A stretch of DNA of 64,000 nucleotides from Neobacillus sp. Marseille-Q6967 (GTDB taxonomy: Bacteria; Bacillota; Bacilli; Bacillales; Cytobacillaceae): positions 2,085,881-2,149,880 of the forward strand of contig NZ_OX267715.1 of assembly GCF_946151075.1 (NCBI RefSeq), read 5' to 3'. Numbering within the stretch: the first letter of the stretch is position 1; each line of letters begins with the position of its first letter. The notes under the pieces are model-generated. The model saw only the letters and a program-made list of their open reading frames with translations, made no database searches and was not told the origin of the DNA. The position numbers and the translations under genes were made by a program. Shown one piece after another: positions 17,706-26,141 of the stretch.

Positions 17706-18470
17706 TTAATTTTTCGGTCCTCCTGCTACGTAAATGACCTGACCATTTACAAAAGAAGACCTTTCATCAGCAAAGAAAGCTACAGCGTTCGCAATATCCT
17801 CCGGCTTACCGCTTCGGCCGACAGGGATATTCGCTACACTCGCCTGAATCAGCTGTTCAAATGGAATGCCAATTCTGGCAGCTGTTTCTTTTGTCATTTC
17901 CGTTTCAATAAAGCCGGGGGCAACCGAGTTGGCAGTAATTCCATATTTTCCCAGTTCAATGGCCAATGTTTTAGTAAAGCCCTGTAAACCTGCTTTGGCT
18001 GCTGCATAATTTGCCTGACCGCGATTACCAAGTGCGGAAGTCGACGAAATATTAATAATACGTCCATACTTGTTCTCTACCATGTATTTTTGAACGGCTC
18101 GTGAGGCATTAAATGAACCTTTTAAATGTACATCCATTACCGTCTGCCAATCTGTATCTGTCATTTTAAATAACAAATTGTCACGAATCACTCCAGCATT
18201 ATTTACAAGGATATCGATGCTGCCAAATGCATCATAAGCCTCTTTTACTGCGTTCTCAACTTGCTCGGCATCTGCCACATTGGCAACCTTTGAAAATACA
18301 TCATAGCCTTTTTCTCTTAATTCATTAGTTGTCTGAACCAAAGCCTCTTCATTTAAATCAATGAATGCTACCTTTGCCCCTTCTTCTGCAAAACGTTCGA
18401 CAATCCCTTTACCAATTCCGCGGCTTCCGCCTGTTACAAATGCAACTCTTCCTGAAAATCTGCCTGTCAT
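17706..18470 (-). CDS. FabG-like SDR (3-oxoacyl reductase / R-3-hydroxyacyl-CoA dehydrogenase)
   Basis: 254 aa from the ATG at 18468-18470, chosen because TAGGAGGAA lies 6 nt upstream; a longer frame reaches 18506. Rossmann TGGSRGIG, NNAGV, Ser in ISSTSALG and the YAAAK catalytic pair are intact, with the C-terminal YVAGG of FabG proteins. FabG enzymes act on R-3-hydroxyacyl thioesters, which matches the R-specific MaoC hydratase encoded next to it, so oxidation of R-3-hydroxyacyl-CoA is the expected job rather than fatty acid synthesis. Confidence 0.9.
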   Translation of the reverse strand: MTGRFSGRVAFVTGGSRGIGKGIVERFAEEGAKVAFIDLNEEALVQTTNELREKGYDVFSKVANVADAEQVENAVKEAYDAFGSIDILVNNAGVIRDNLLFKMTDTDWQTVMDVHLKGSFNASRAVQKYMVENKYGRIINISSTSALGNRGQANYAAAKAGLQGFTKTLAIELGKYGITANSVAPGFIETEMTKETAARIGIPFEQLIQASVANIPVGRSGKPEDIANAVAFFADERSSFVNGQVIYVAGGPKN

Positions 18471-18528
18471 TTCCGTTCCTCCTAAAAATAGTAATCTACT
18501 AATCATAGACAGCGCTTACAATTCCATT

Positions 18529-19716
18529 TTAAATATACTGTCCTACCTTAACGTGACCTTTGATTAGGTTTCTAGCAATGATCATGCGCTGGATTTCATC
18601 TGTACCATCATAAATTCTCCATAGTCTTGCTTCACGGTACCAGCGTTCGATCGGAAGTTCTCTTGTGTAACCCATTCCGCCATGAATCTGAAGCACTCTG
18701 TCTACAACTCGGTTCCCCATATTGGCACCGTATAATTTTGCGATTGATGCTAAATGACGGTTATCTTCCCCTTGATCCAAGGTAAAGGCCGCATTCAGTA
18801 CGAGCCATCTAGCAGCTTCTATTTCCACTGCAGAATCTGCAATTTGCCATTGAATGGCCTGGCGTTCAGCAATTGGTTTGCCAAATGTAATCCGTTCTTT
18901 TGAATAATCAATCGCCATTTGTAATAACCTTTCGGCTGCACCGACTGCCCTTGCACCAACAACCCAGCGGGCAAAACCAATCCATTCAAGACCGAGATTA
19001 TAGCCTTTGTGCAATTCACCAAGAATATTTTCTTCTGGGACACGAACGTTTTCAAACACTAATCCAGCAGGTCCCCATTCTCCCATTGTATGGATGTATT
19101 CTGATTTCCAGCCCATATCACGATCAACGATAAAGCAGGTTACACCTTCACGTCCACGTGTTGACTGATGCAATTCTTTATCCGTAATTGCAATGGCCAT
19201 AACAAAGTCAGCTTCATTTCCTCCAGTTATGAATGTCTTCTCACCATTAAGAACCCATTCATTACCATCTTTTACAGCAGTCATTTTAATATTTTGTGTA
19301 TCTGAACCCGCACCGGGCTCCGTCATAGCGAAACAAGATTTCTTTTCCCCATTGATGGTTGGAATTAAGTATTTTTTCTTTTGTTCCTCATTTCCATAAT
19401 AAAGGATATTATCTGCGGAACCTCCAAAAGTAAATGGGACAAAGGTTTTAGAGATTTCCATGTATACAAGGGCCATCATCATTTGACCGAGGTCTGCGCC
19501 GCCATATTCAGCAGGAGTATTTATTCCCCAAAAACCTGCTTCCTTCGCTTTTAACTGGAGCTCTTTTAATTTTCCAGGAGGAAGACTTGGCTTTCCTTCT
19601 CTTTCATTTCTCAAAACGTCATTTTCTAGAGGAATTAACTCTTTCTCTACAAATCTTCTAATTGTCTTTTGCACCATTTTTTGTTCGTCTGTTAGACGTA
19701 AATGCATTCGATTCAC
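18529..19716 (-). CDS. Acyl-CoA dehydrogenase
   Basis: 395 aa, full-length FAD acyl-CoA dehydrogenase that makes the 2,3-enoyl-CoA. Signatures AMTEPGAGSD (130-139), GGMGYTRELPIERWYREAR (346-364) and the C-terminal DEIQR are clear. At the position of the catalytic Glu of MCAD-type enzymes it has Asp370 (IYDGT rather than IYEGT), and the alternative Glu site of isovaleryl-CoA dehydrogenase aligns with Ala249, so Asp370 is the probable base. First gene behind the promoter/operator at 19790-19851, 58 bp upstream of the FabG-like gene. Confidence 0.93.
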   Translation of the reverse strand: MNRMHLRLTDEQKMVQKTIRRFVEKELIPLENDVLRNEREGKPSLPPGKLKELQLKAKEAGFWGINTPAEYGGADLGQMMMALVYMEISKTFVPFTFGGSADNILYYGNEEQKKKYLIPTINGEKKSCFAMTEPGAGSDTQNIKMTAVKDGNEWVLNGEKTFITGGNEADFVMAIAITDKELHQSTRGREGVTCFIVDRDMGWKSEYIHTMGEWGPAGLVFENVRVPEENILGELHKGYNLGLEWIGFARWVVGARAVGAAERLLQMAIDYSKERITFGKPIAERQAIQWQIADSAVEIEAARWLVLNAAFTLDQGEDNRHLASIAKLYGANMGNRVVDRVLQIHGGMGYTRELPIERWYREARLWRIYDGTDEIQRMIIARNLIKGHVKVGQYI

Positions 19717-19789
19717 TCCATTCTTCTATCGTTTCTAGTTTTTGCTGACTTATTCTCTGCTATAACAACAATATGCAAAAAAAAGCGGA

Positions 19790-19813
19790 AACATACCTAC
19801 CGGTTGGTATGTT
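19790..19813. promoter_or_regulatory. TetR-type operator O2
   Basis: Arms AACATACC and GGTATGTT flank TACCGGTT; 22 of 24 positions are symmetric. It begins 9 bp downstream of the -10 at 19823-19828, exactly the offset of O1, so both operons are likely controlled by the TetR protein encoded at 13055-13660. Confidence 0.75.
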
Positions 19814-19822
19814 GATACTCTT

Positions 19823-19851
19823 ATTTTATTCTGAACTTTCAGATAACACAA
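19823..19851 (-). promoter_or_regulatory. Promoter for the acyl-CoA dehydrogenase operon
   Basis: Minus strand TTGTGT (19846-19851), 17-bp spacer, TAAAAT (19823-19828). The match to sigma-A is moderate; the shared geometry with operator O2 and with the other promoter strengthens it. Confidence 0.6.
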
Positions 19852-19991
19852 GTAGATTTGTATGATTTTTTCAAAATTTCATCATTTTTTACCATTTTTT
19901 ATTTATGATTATTATTTGTTGTTTTAACAAAAAATAATACTGATATTCTTACTGGAATATCTCGTTTCAAATCCTATGAAGAGGTGATTTG

Positions 19992-20144
19992 ATGAGTTAT
20001 AGAGACCAATTAGACCCACAGTCTGAGCTTTTTACGTATACTACAACAAGAGCAAAGCATACGAAAACACTCATTAATGGTCAAACACGTATGTCTCAAA
20101 ACCAAATCATCCTAAGGAGTAATGCTAAGGCACACCGTTGGTAA
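19992..20144 (+). CDS. Small hypothetical protein, 50 aa
   Basis: ATG at 19992 preceded by GAGGTG at 8-nt spacing; 50 codons ending TAA. The product is polar and Thr/Gln-rich (YTTTRAKHTKTL in the middle, basic end KAHRW), with no membrane segment or cysteine. It is transcribed divergently from the acyl-CoA dehydrogenase. I do not recognise the family. The good ribosome binding site and isolated position make it a plausible real gene, but coding potential of such a short frame is uncertain. Confidence 0.5.
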   Translation: MSYRDQLDPQSELFTYTTTRAKHTKTLINGQTRMSQNQIILRSNAKAHRW

Positions 20145-20198
20145 GGGCTGCCTTGTAATGAAACGAATTAGGAAGGTATCATGACGATATTTTCCAAA

Positions 20199-20242
20199 AG
20201 CAGTAAAGTCTTTTCCAGATAACATGGATAGGCTTTACTGCT
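20199..20242. terminator. Inverted repeat downstream of the 50-aa ORF
   Basis: AGCAGTAAAG at 20199-20208 pairs perfectly with CTTTACTGCT at 20233-20242 across a 24-nt loop. There is no strong T-tract on the plus side, though TATATTTAAAAAATTT follows. It may end transcription of the small ORF or of the lipoprotein operon (stop at 20383). Confidence 0.45.
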
Positions 20243-20382
20243 ATATTTAAAAAATTTCTTTACCTTTTTGTAATCATTTTTCAACTCTTTTTAAACAAAC
20301 TCTTGATCAAAATTCCTTATGATAGTGATAGAAACTATAAATAATATTTTCCTTTTAAAAAAAAGCAAGTTCATATCTAGAT

Positions 20383-21759
20383 TTAAAATGAACCTGGTGT
20401 TGAAAAAATCCTCCATCCATTTTCCGTTTTTTGAAAACTGATATGAACAAATTCATAGGTTAGACTTCCAACAAGTGGAACTTTAATATCAAATTCCTTT
20501 TCATTTCCTTTATCTCTTTTTTGTACTACCACTGCTTCATCATAATTTAATAATGAGCCGCCATCTGCGTTGGGTTGAATGAGTTTTTCAAAATATTCAA
20601 AGATATTGGCATTATTTCGAAATGAATCAATCGCACTCAGGGTAAAACTATCGGATAAGTAATTTAACATCTTTGCATTCGTATCCAAATCAGATCCGAG
20701 GTAACGATACTCGATATTATTGATTGTAACGGTTTTAACCTGCCCTTCAGGCATTTTTCCACCGCTCATCACATAACTATATTTTTTGCTTGCCTCTTTT
20801 ACTTTATTAAGAACATACTCATCTTCCAAACTGGTATATTTTGGATTTACAATAGTGTCTATTTCTGTGTTTTCCAATTCCATTAACTTCTTTTCAATTT
20901 GACTTTTTAATGTCTTGAAATTCTCTTGCGTTGGAACGACCGATTTTAACTTGAACCCCTTATTAACAGCTTCAAGGGCTTGTTCAGGATGATTTGCCTT
21001 TAAATGGGCATCCGCTAAATAATACCAGTTATAAGCTGCATCTGGTACTTCAGACGATCTCTGCTCATAATACGCGATTACTTTCTGAAAATAAGACGGA
21101 TAGTGGCTTTTGTCAGCAACAAAACTTTCACCGCTCCATCCAAGTAAATCGATTTTATAAGCATCCGCCATATCACGTTTCCACAAAGCCACTCTGGTCA
21201 TGGGATCCCCTTCAAATCGGATCAATTCTAATTCATGAAATGTTAGTTCTTTAAGTTTGGATAATTTATTTTTATCCCACTGGTAAATCTCAAGTACATT
21301 TTCATCCGCCCCCCCTGACTGCCAGCCTAATAATATTTCATCCTTGCCGTCACCTGTTATATCCGTTGCGCTTGCCCAGCTAAACTCAGAGCCTGTACCC
21401 TGTTTGGCAAATATCTTCTCCCATTTCTTTTTATTTTCTTTTAAAACAAATGCTCCCACTTGGTTTGGATTCGTTGTGGAGCGATATAAAACCAATGCTT
21501 CTTCTTTTTTATCAGCATCCAGATCCAATTTCATAACAGAATCAGACCCAACTGGACCTTTTGCCACTGAAAGCTCTGTAGCCTTCGGCAAATTTCTTCT
21601 TGCAATAGAAAGTATATCCTCATCCACAAAGGCTTCCACTTGTTTCGGCAGTTGAATTAAACTTTCAGGGGATGGGAATAAGTTACAGCCTGCAAGCAAA
21701 ACAATGCAAGCTGAAAACATTACTATCCAATTCCATTTATTTCTCCTCATATCAATCAT
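20383..21759 (-). CDS. Lipoprotein with FG-GAP/VCBS-like segments, partner of a two-component system
   Basis: 458 aa. Signal peptide with lipobox LLAGC, so it is anchored outside the membrane. Residues about 70-180 hold two acidic beta-type segments (DLDADKKEEALVLY, DITGDGKDEILLGW) like FG-GAP/VCBS repeats; residues about 240-290 have a TPR-like helix pair (YYLADAHLKANHPEQALEAVNKG); the C-terminal ~120 residues look like a separate alpha/beta domain. Its start overlaps the histidine kinase stop by 4 bp, so it is the third gene of the operon and may modulate the kinase sensor. No defined family name can be given. Confidence 0.75.
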   Translation of the reverse strand: MIDMRRNKWNWIVMFSACIVLLAGCNLFPSPESLIQLPKQVEAFVDEDILSIARRNLPKATELSVAKGPVGSDSVMKLDLDADKKEEALVLYRSTTNPNQVGAFVLKENKKKWEKIFAKQGTGSEFSWASATDITGDGKDEILLGWQSGGADENVLEIYQWDKNKLSKLKELTFHELELIRFEGDPMTRVALWKRDMADAYKIDLLGWSGESFVADKSHYPSYFQKVIAYYEQRSSEVPDAAYNWYYLADAHLKANHPEQALEAVNKGFKLKSVVPTQENFKTLKSQIEKKLMELENTEIDTIVNPKYTSLEDEYVLNKVKEASKKYSYVMSGGKMPEGQVKTVTINNIEYRYLGSDLDTNAKMLNYLSDSFTLSAIDSFRNNANIFEYFEKLIQPNADGGSLLNYDEAVVVQKRDKGNEKEFDIKVPLVGSLTYEFVHISFQKTENGWRIFSTPGSF

Positions 21760-23150
21760 CCTGTCTTATGAATCTTGTCTAAAGGGAGCCCGATTTCAGC
21801 AGTAGTTCCCATCCCTTCCTTGCTAATGATAGAAAAATAGCCATTATGTGCTTGAATAATCTCGTCCACGATTGCAAGTCCAAGGCCGCTTCCAGAGGAT
21901 TTTGATTTTCCCTTATAGAATTTATCCCTGACCAGCTTTAATTCGGCTTCGCTTATCCCTATGCCTGTATCATGAATCATGATTACCGCCACATCATCCC
22001 CTCTTTTCAGCTCGACAGTAATCCTCCCGTTACTAGGTGTAAACTTAAAAGCATTATCAAGAAGATTCATTAATACTTGTTTCAAGCGGTTTTGATCTCC
22101 ATTTATTTCCCCTGCCTCTGGGTCTAAAACCGCAGAGAAGGTCAGACCTTGTCTCTTCGCCCTTGGCTCTAATTGTTGAACAACCTGTTGGATTAAAGAG
22201 GCAAGTGAAACATTTTTAAACACCAATGGAAGCCTGCCTGAAGATAGACTGGAAAAATCTAATAACTCATTCAAAAGACCGTTGAGACGGTCACTTTCCT
22301 TAGAAATGATGTCTAGACCATCATGAAAAAAGCGATCCGCTGACATAGATTGCAGGGTGATAGCCCAGCCCTTTATCGATGTCAATGGTGTTCGAAGTTC
22401 ATGCGAGACGGATGCAATAAATTCGTTTTTCAATTGCTCATGCCTCTCAATTTCTTTCGCCATATAATTCAACGTATCCGCTAATTTCCCAATTTCATCA
22501 TCTTTCTCCTTTGGAATTCTCGTTGAAAGTTTCCCCGATGCCATCTGCTGTGCCGCTAAGGTTATGGCACTCACCGGCTTAGTGATGGTATTCGCTAAAA
22601 AATAGCTTATGATCGCAGCTGTAAGAATGACTACTCCGCCAAATGACAAAAGGAAGAGAGTATTCTGTGTAAAAACTTTATTCACTTGTTCAAGAGAGGT
22701 TGTAAATCGTATTGCTCCAATCACAGTACTCCCTCTTTTTAACGGCTGAGTTACAACCAGTACTCTTTCTTCGTCCAGCTCAGTATCCAAGTAACCCGTC
22801 AAACCACCTAAGGCAGTCTTTATATCTGTATAATCAGACATATTGATTTTTGTATATTCATGAGAATCCGCGATAAGATTTCCTTTTTCATCCACTAATT
22901 GCACCTGGGCTTCAACTAAGAATCGATATTGATCCAACATGGTTTCAGGATCTACTTTTAGGCGATCCTCGATCAATTCCTGCTCATAAAAGGTAGAAAA
23001 CATGGTTCCTTGATCCCTTAATACCTGCTTCACACCATCTAGATAATAAACTCTTAAGGCAAAAATAAGCATTGTTTCAAACAATGCCACACTAAAAATT
23101 ATTAAAATTAAATAACTCCAGACAACTCTGCGCTTAATCCCCTTTTTCAT
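21756..23150 (-). CDS. Sensor histidine kinase with extracellular domain
   Basis: 464 aa from the ATG at 23148-23150 (AGGAAG upstream, ATGA overlap with the response regulator stop); an upstream frame to 23192 is rejected. Membrane segments at about 12-34 and 164-187 enclose a ~130-residue extracellular sensor, probably a Cache/PAS-like fold. HAMP (188-240), HisKA with phospho-acceptor His250 in SVSHELRTPLTS, and HATPase_c with the N, G1 (DTGIGIS) and G2 (GSGLGLAI) boxes follow. The signal is unknown. The lipoprotein encoded next could be an accessory sensor. Confidence 0.93.
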   Translation of the reverse strand: MKKGIKRRVVWSYLILIIFSVALFETMLIFALRVYYLDGVKQVLRDQGTMFSTFYEQELIEDRLKVDPETMLDQYRFLVEAQVQLVDEKGNLIADSHEYTKINMSDYTDIKTALGGLTGYLDTELDEERVLVVTQPLKRGSTVIGAIRFTTSLEQVNKVFTQNTLFLLSFGGVVILTAAIISYFLANTITKPVSAITLAAQQMASGKLSTRIPKEKDDEIGKLADTLNYMAKEIERHEQLKNEFIASVSHELRTPLTSIKGWAITLQSMSADRFFHDGLDIISKESDRLNGLLNELLDFSSLSSGRLPLVFKNVSLASLIQQVVQQLEPRAKRQGLTFSAVLDPEAGEINGDQNRLKQVLMNLLDNAFKFTPSNGRITVELKRGDDVAVIMIHDTGIGISEAELKLVRDKFYKGKSKSSGSGLGLAIVDEIIQAHNGYFSIISKEGMGTTAEIGLPLDKIHKTG

Positions 23151-23857
23151 TCTTCCTGCCCGCTCCCATGAAAACAATAGCCAAATCCCCAAATCGTTTT
23201 TAGAAATTCAGGATTCGAAGGGTCAGCTTCAATCTTTTCTCTTAACCTCCGAATATGTACATCAACTGTTTTGGGGTCGCCAAAATAATTGATTCCCCAT
23301 ATTTCATCTAACAGAACGTCCCTTGTAATGGGTTCATTAAAACGGTCAAAAAATAATTTAATTAACTGATATTCTCTTGCTGTTAATTTTATAAGCCGGC
23401 CTGCTTTATATAACCGCTGTGTTTTCATTTCTAAAACAAAAGGTCCTGTTTTAATAATATCTACAGGCAGCTGTTTTTTTCCATTGTAATTTGTTCTTCT
23501 TAGTACTGAACGGATTCTTGCGGTTAACTCTAACGGATTAAAGGGCTTTACAATATAGTCATCTGCACCAAGTTCTAACCCCGTAATTTTTTCCATATCC
23601 TGACCTCGTGCGGATACAATAACGATTGGAAGATCAGGGTGTGTCTCACGCAATTTGGTGCAAATTTCAAAGCCGTCCATATCAGGCAGCATGATGTCTA
23701 ACAACACCAAGGAGGGAGATTGATCCTGAACGAGCTGAATCGCATCCTTCCCATTTTCAGCTTCTATGACTTCATAATTTGACCTTTGTAAATTAAATAC
23801 AATGAGTTTCCGAATTGGTATTTCATCCTCGACAACCAGAATCTTCGCCTCTGTCAT
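23147..23857 (-). CDS. OmpR/PhoB-family response regulator
   Basis: 236 aa. Receiver domain with acidic pair Glu10-Asp11, phospho-acceptor Asp54 (LLDIMLPDMDG) and the conserved Lys in VKPFNP; C-terminal winged helix (about 130-230) with the TAREYQL and VDVHIRRLREKIE signatures. Forms a pair with the kinase whose start overlaps its stop (ATGA). It lies 132 bp downstream of an ECF sigma factor gene on the same strand, so read-through or a small intergenic promoter is possible. Confidence 0.94.
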   Translation of the reverse strand: MTEAKILVVEDEIPIRKLIVFNLQRSNYEVIEAENGKDAIQLVQDQSPSLVLLDIMLPDMDGFEICTKLRETHPDLPIVIVSARGQDMEKITGLELGADDYIVKPFNPLELTARIRSVLRRTNYNGKKQLPVDIIKTGPFVLEMKTQRLYKAGRLIKLTAREYQLIKLFFDRFNEPITRDVLLDEIWGINYFGDPKTVDVHIRRLREKIEADPSNPEFLKTIWGFGYCFHGSGQEE

Positions 23858-23989
23858 TTTAATACCCTCACAATTTACTAAAAATGTTTTCTACCATTAT
23901 TTTACACCTCCGTTAAAACTTAGCAAAGACTTTTTTAATGGAGAGAGTTATAACAGATTTAGTAAGGGTGAGTGTATTTAGTTTAAAAA

Positions 23990-24517
23990 TCATCCTGCCT
24001 TTTCCTGTTCAAGTGTATCATTCATTAATGCTTTTAAATGTTTAATAGCCCGATGCTGGGTTGTTTTCACTTTACTTTCTTTCCAGCCCAGTACCTGTGC
24101 TGTTTCTAATATCGAAAGTTCCTGAATATAGCGAAGGATAATCACACTTCTTTGATCCAATGAACATTTATCAAGGCATCGATACATAAGCTGTGCCTCT
24201 TCTGATTTTCCTATAATTTCTTCCGGCAACGGTGATAAATCCTTTATTGGTAAGTCAAGCAGATCATATTTGGTAACGGTCCGCTGCTTCCATCCTTTTT
24301 GTTTCCGGAAAAAGTCAATTGCTACATTGCGGGCAATCGCAAATAACCAGGTCTTCTCACTGCTCTCTCGCTTGAATTGCTGATATGATTTCAAAACTCG
24401 GATATAAACTTCTTGTACAAGATCCTCCGCCTGCTCACGGTTACGGACCATATAAAATAGAAAATTAAAAAGTTCACGATGGTGTTTTTTATATAATTCA
24501 TTAAAAATCTTTTCCAT
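23990..24517 (-). CDS. ECF-type RNA polymerase sigma factor
   Basis: 175 aa from the ATG at 24515-24517, which has GGGAG 5 nt upstream; a frame to 24535 lacks a ribosome site. Region 2 (FNFLFYMVRNREQAEDLVQEVY) and region 4 (LDQRSVIILRYIQELSILETAQVLGWKESKVKTTQHRAIKHLK) are complete, and the sequence is like Bacillus SigX/SigW. A cognate anti-sigma gene normally follows such a sigma at once; here the next gene downstream is a response regulator, and no anti-sigma with a membrane segment is seen. A TGTAAC/CGAT promoter-like pair lies about 110 bp upstream. Confidence 0.9.
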   Translation of the reverse strand: MEKIFNELYKKHHRELFNFLFYMVRNREQAEDLVQEVYIRVLKSYQQFKRESSEKTWLFAIARNVAIDFFRKQKGWKQRTVTKYDLLDLPIKDLSPLPEEIIGKSEEAQLMYRCLDKCSLDQRSVIILRYIQELSILETAQVLGWKESKVKTTQHRAIKHLKALMNDTLEQEKAG

Positions 24518-24623
24518 ACTCTCTCTCCCGTCCATATGTCATTCGAATGATCGGAATTTGAATGCTATATGTAGAAGGTTTCCCTTCCGGCCGTATCTAC
24601 TGTATTACCTTCATGTCAATGAT

Positions 24624-24651
24624 ATCGTTTTTTCCCTAAGAAAGGGTTACA
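24624..24651 (-). promoter_or_regulatory. Possible ECF-type promoter, autoregulatory
   Basis: Minus strand TGTAAC (24646-24651) and CGAT (24624-24627) with an 18-bp spacer. ECF promoters of Bacillus use TGTAAC with CGAC/CGTC at 16-17 bp, so the spacing is one base long. Confidence 0.35.
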
Positions 24652-24835
24652 GTCCGGTAAACATATTGGTGAATAATTGTTACCAATTTGTAACTTTTTC
24701 CTATTGACTTTATACCTAGTTAATAAATTTAATCATTTTTCCATAATGCCTTATTCCATAATTTCTTAACTTCTTGTAGTATAATGATAGGTAATTTCTA
24801 TCTATACTTATAATTCGATTGGTCAGGAGATTTTC

Positions 24836-26101
24836 ATGAAAAAAAAGCACTTAGTATTCCTGTACTTTATAGGCAGTTTAATTTGGATTTATGCTAGTAA
24901 CTATTTAATCGTACAACTTGTACCTGATCATATGACCTACTATATAGAACGCATAAAAGAAATCATTTATATCCTGTTTACGGGCGGCATCTTTTATTTC
25001 TTTATCATGAACAAGGAAGAATTAACTACGACAAAAGAAGAAGAAAAGCGTTTGTCAACTTTAATTAACTCAATGGTGGATTTCGTAAACTTTAAAGATG
25101 GTGAGGGGCGCTGGATTCAAGCCAATGATTTTGGTCTTAAATTATTCCAGCTTGAACATGTTGACTACCGGGGAAAAAAGGATTCGGAGTTGGCACAATA
25201 CACTGAATTCTATGCGGATGCTCTTAACTATTGTGAAATCTCGGACGAAGAAACCTGGCAAAATAAAAAGGTGACTCGCTGTGAGGAAGTGATTCCACTG
25301 CCAAACGGAACATCGAAAATTTTTGACACTATTAAAGTTCCGTTATTTCATAAAGATGGCAGCCGTGAAGGGCTGGTTATTATCGGTCGTGATATAACTT
25401 CTCTAAGACAGGCAGAGGAACGCCTCAGCCGGACGGAGAAACTTTCCGTAGTAGGCGAACTATCAGCAAGCGTAGCACATGAAATACGTAACCCGTTAAC
25501 GTCATTAAAAGGGTTTGTCCAATTATTGCAAAAAGAAGATTCTAAACATCAATTCTATTACCAGATCATGCACGATGAATTGGATCGCATCAACCACATT
25601 GTCGGGGAGCTGCTACTGTTGGCAAAACCACAGCTCTTAAAGTATTCAACGGTTAACATTAAGAAAATATTAAATGATGTTGTTTCCTTGGTAGGAGTGG
25701 AAGCGAGTCTATATAATGTGCAAATCGAAGAAGATTATCCGAAAAATGAAATTTTATTGGAATGTGAGCCTAATCAAATAAAACAGTTATTTATTAATAT
25801 TATTAAAAATTCCATTGAAGCATCCAATAGCGGTGACCTCGTAAAGGTTGGCCTCAAAAAGCTTGAGGATAATCAAATATGTATTACGATTAAAGATGAA
25901 GGCTGCGGAATTTCAAAAGACCGGCTAGAAAAACTCGGTGAGCCTTTTTATTCATCCAAAGAAAAAGGGACAGGTTTAGGATTAACGGTCAGCTATAAAA
26001 TCGTACAATCCCATAAAGGTAAAATCCAATTTGACAGCGAAAAAGGTGTCGGCACAACGGTTACGATTGTGCTGCCTCAAAATCAGTCTGTGTCAGAATA
26101 A
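24836..26101 (+). CDS. PAS-domain sensor histidine kinase (sporulation-kinase-like)
   Basis: 421 aa. Two membrane helices at about 5-28 and 40-58 with almost no extracellular loop, then a PAS domain (about 72-190), HisKA with phospho-acceptor His215 in SVAHEIRNPLTSLKGFVQLL, and HATPase_c ending in GTGLGLTVSYKIVQSHKG. The ARLAAVGELSAG-type linker (here TEKLSVVGELSASV) is typical of KinA/KinB/KinE-type Bacillus kinases that feed the Spo0F phosphorelay. No response regulator is adjacent, which fits an orphan phosphorelay kinase. The ATG follows AGGAG by 8 nt. Confidence 0.9.
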   Translation: MKKKHLVFLYFIGSLIWIYASNYLIVQLVPDHMTYYIERIKEIIYILFTGGIFYFFIMNKEELTTTKEEEKRLSTLINSMVDFVNFKDGEGRWIQANDFGLKLFQLEHVDYRGKKDSELAQYTEFYADALNYCEISDEETWQNKKVTRCEEVIPLPNGTSKIFDTIKVPLFHKDGSREGLVIIGRDITSLRQAEERLSRTEKLSVVGELSASVAHEIRNPLTSLKGFVQLLQKEDSKHQFYYQIMHDELDRINHIVGELLLLAKPQLLKYSTVNIKKILNDVVSLVGVEASLYNVQIEEDYPKNEILLECEPNQIKQLFINIIKNSIEASNSGDLVKVGLKKLEDNQICITIKDEGCGISKDRLEKLGEPFYSSKEKGTGLGLTVSYKIVQSHKGKIQFDSEKGVGTTVTIVLPQNQSVSE

Positions 26102-26138
26102 AAATGCGTTTGCCACCAGTATGGCAAACGCATTTTTA
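26101..26138. terminator. Bidirectional intrinsic terminator
   Basis: AAAATGCGTTTGCCA pairs perfectly with TGGCAAACGCATTTT over a 6-nt loop, between the converging sensor kinase and the 70-aa membrane protein genes. The A- and T-tracts on both sides let it work in both directions. Confidence 0.93.
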
Positions 26139-26141
26139 CTT

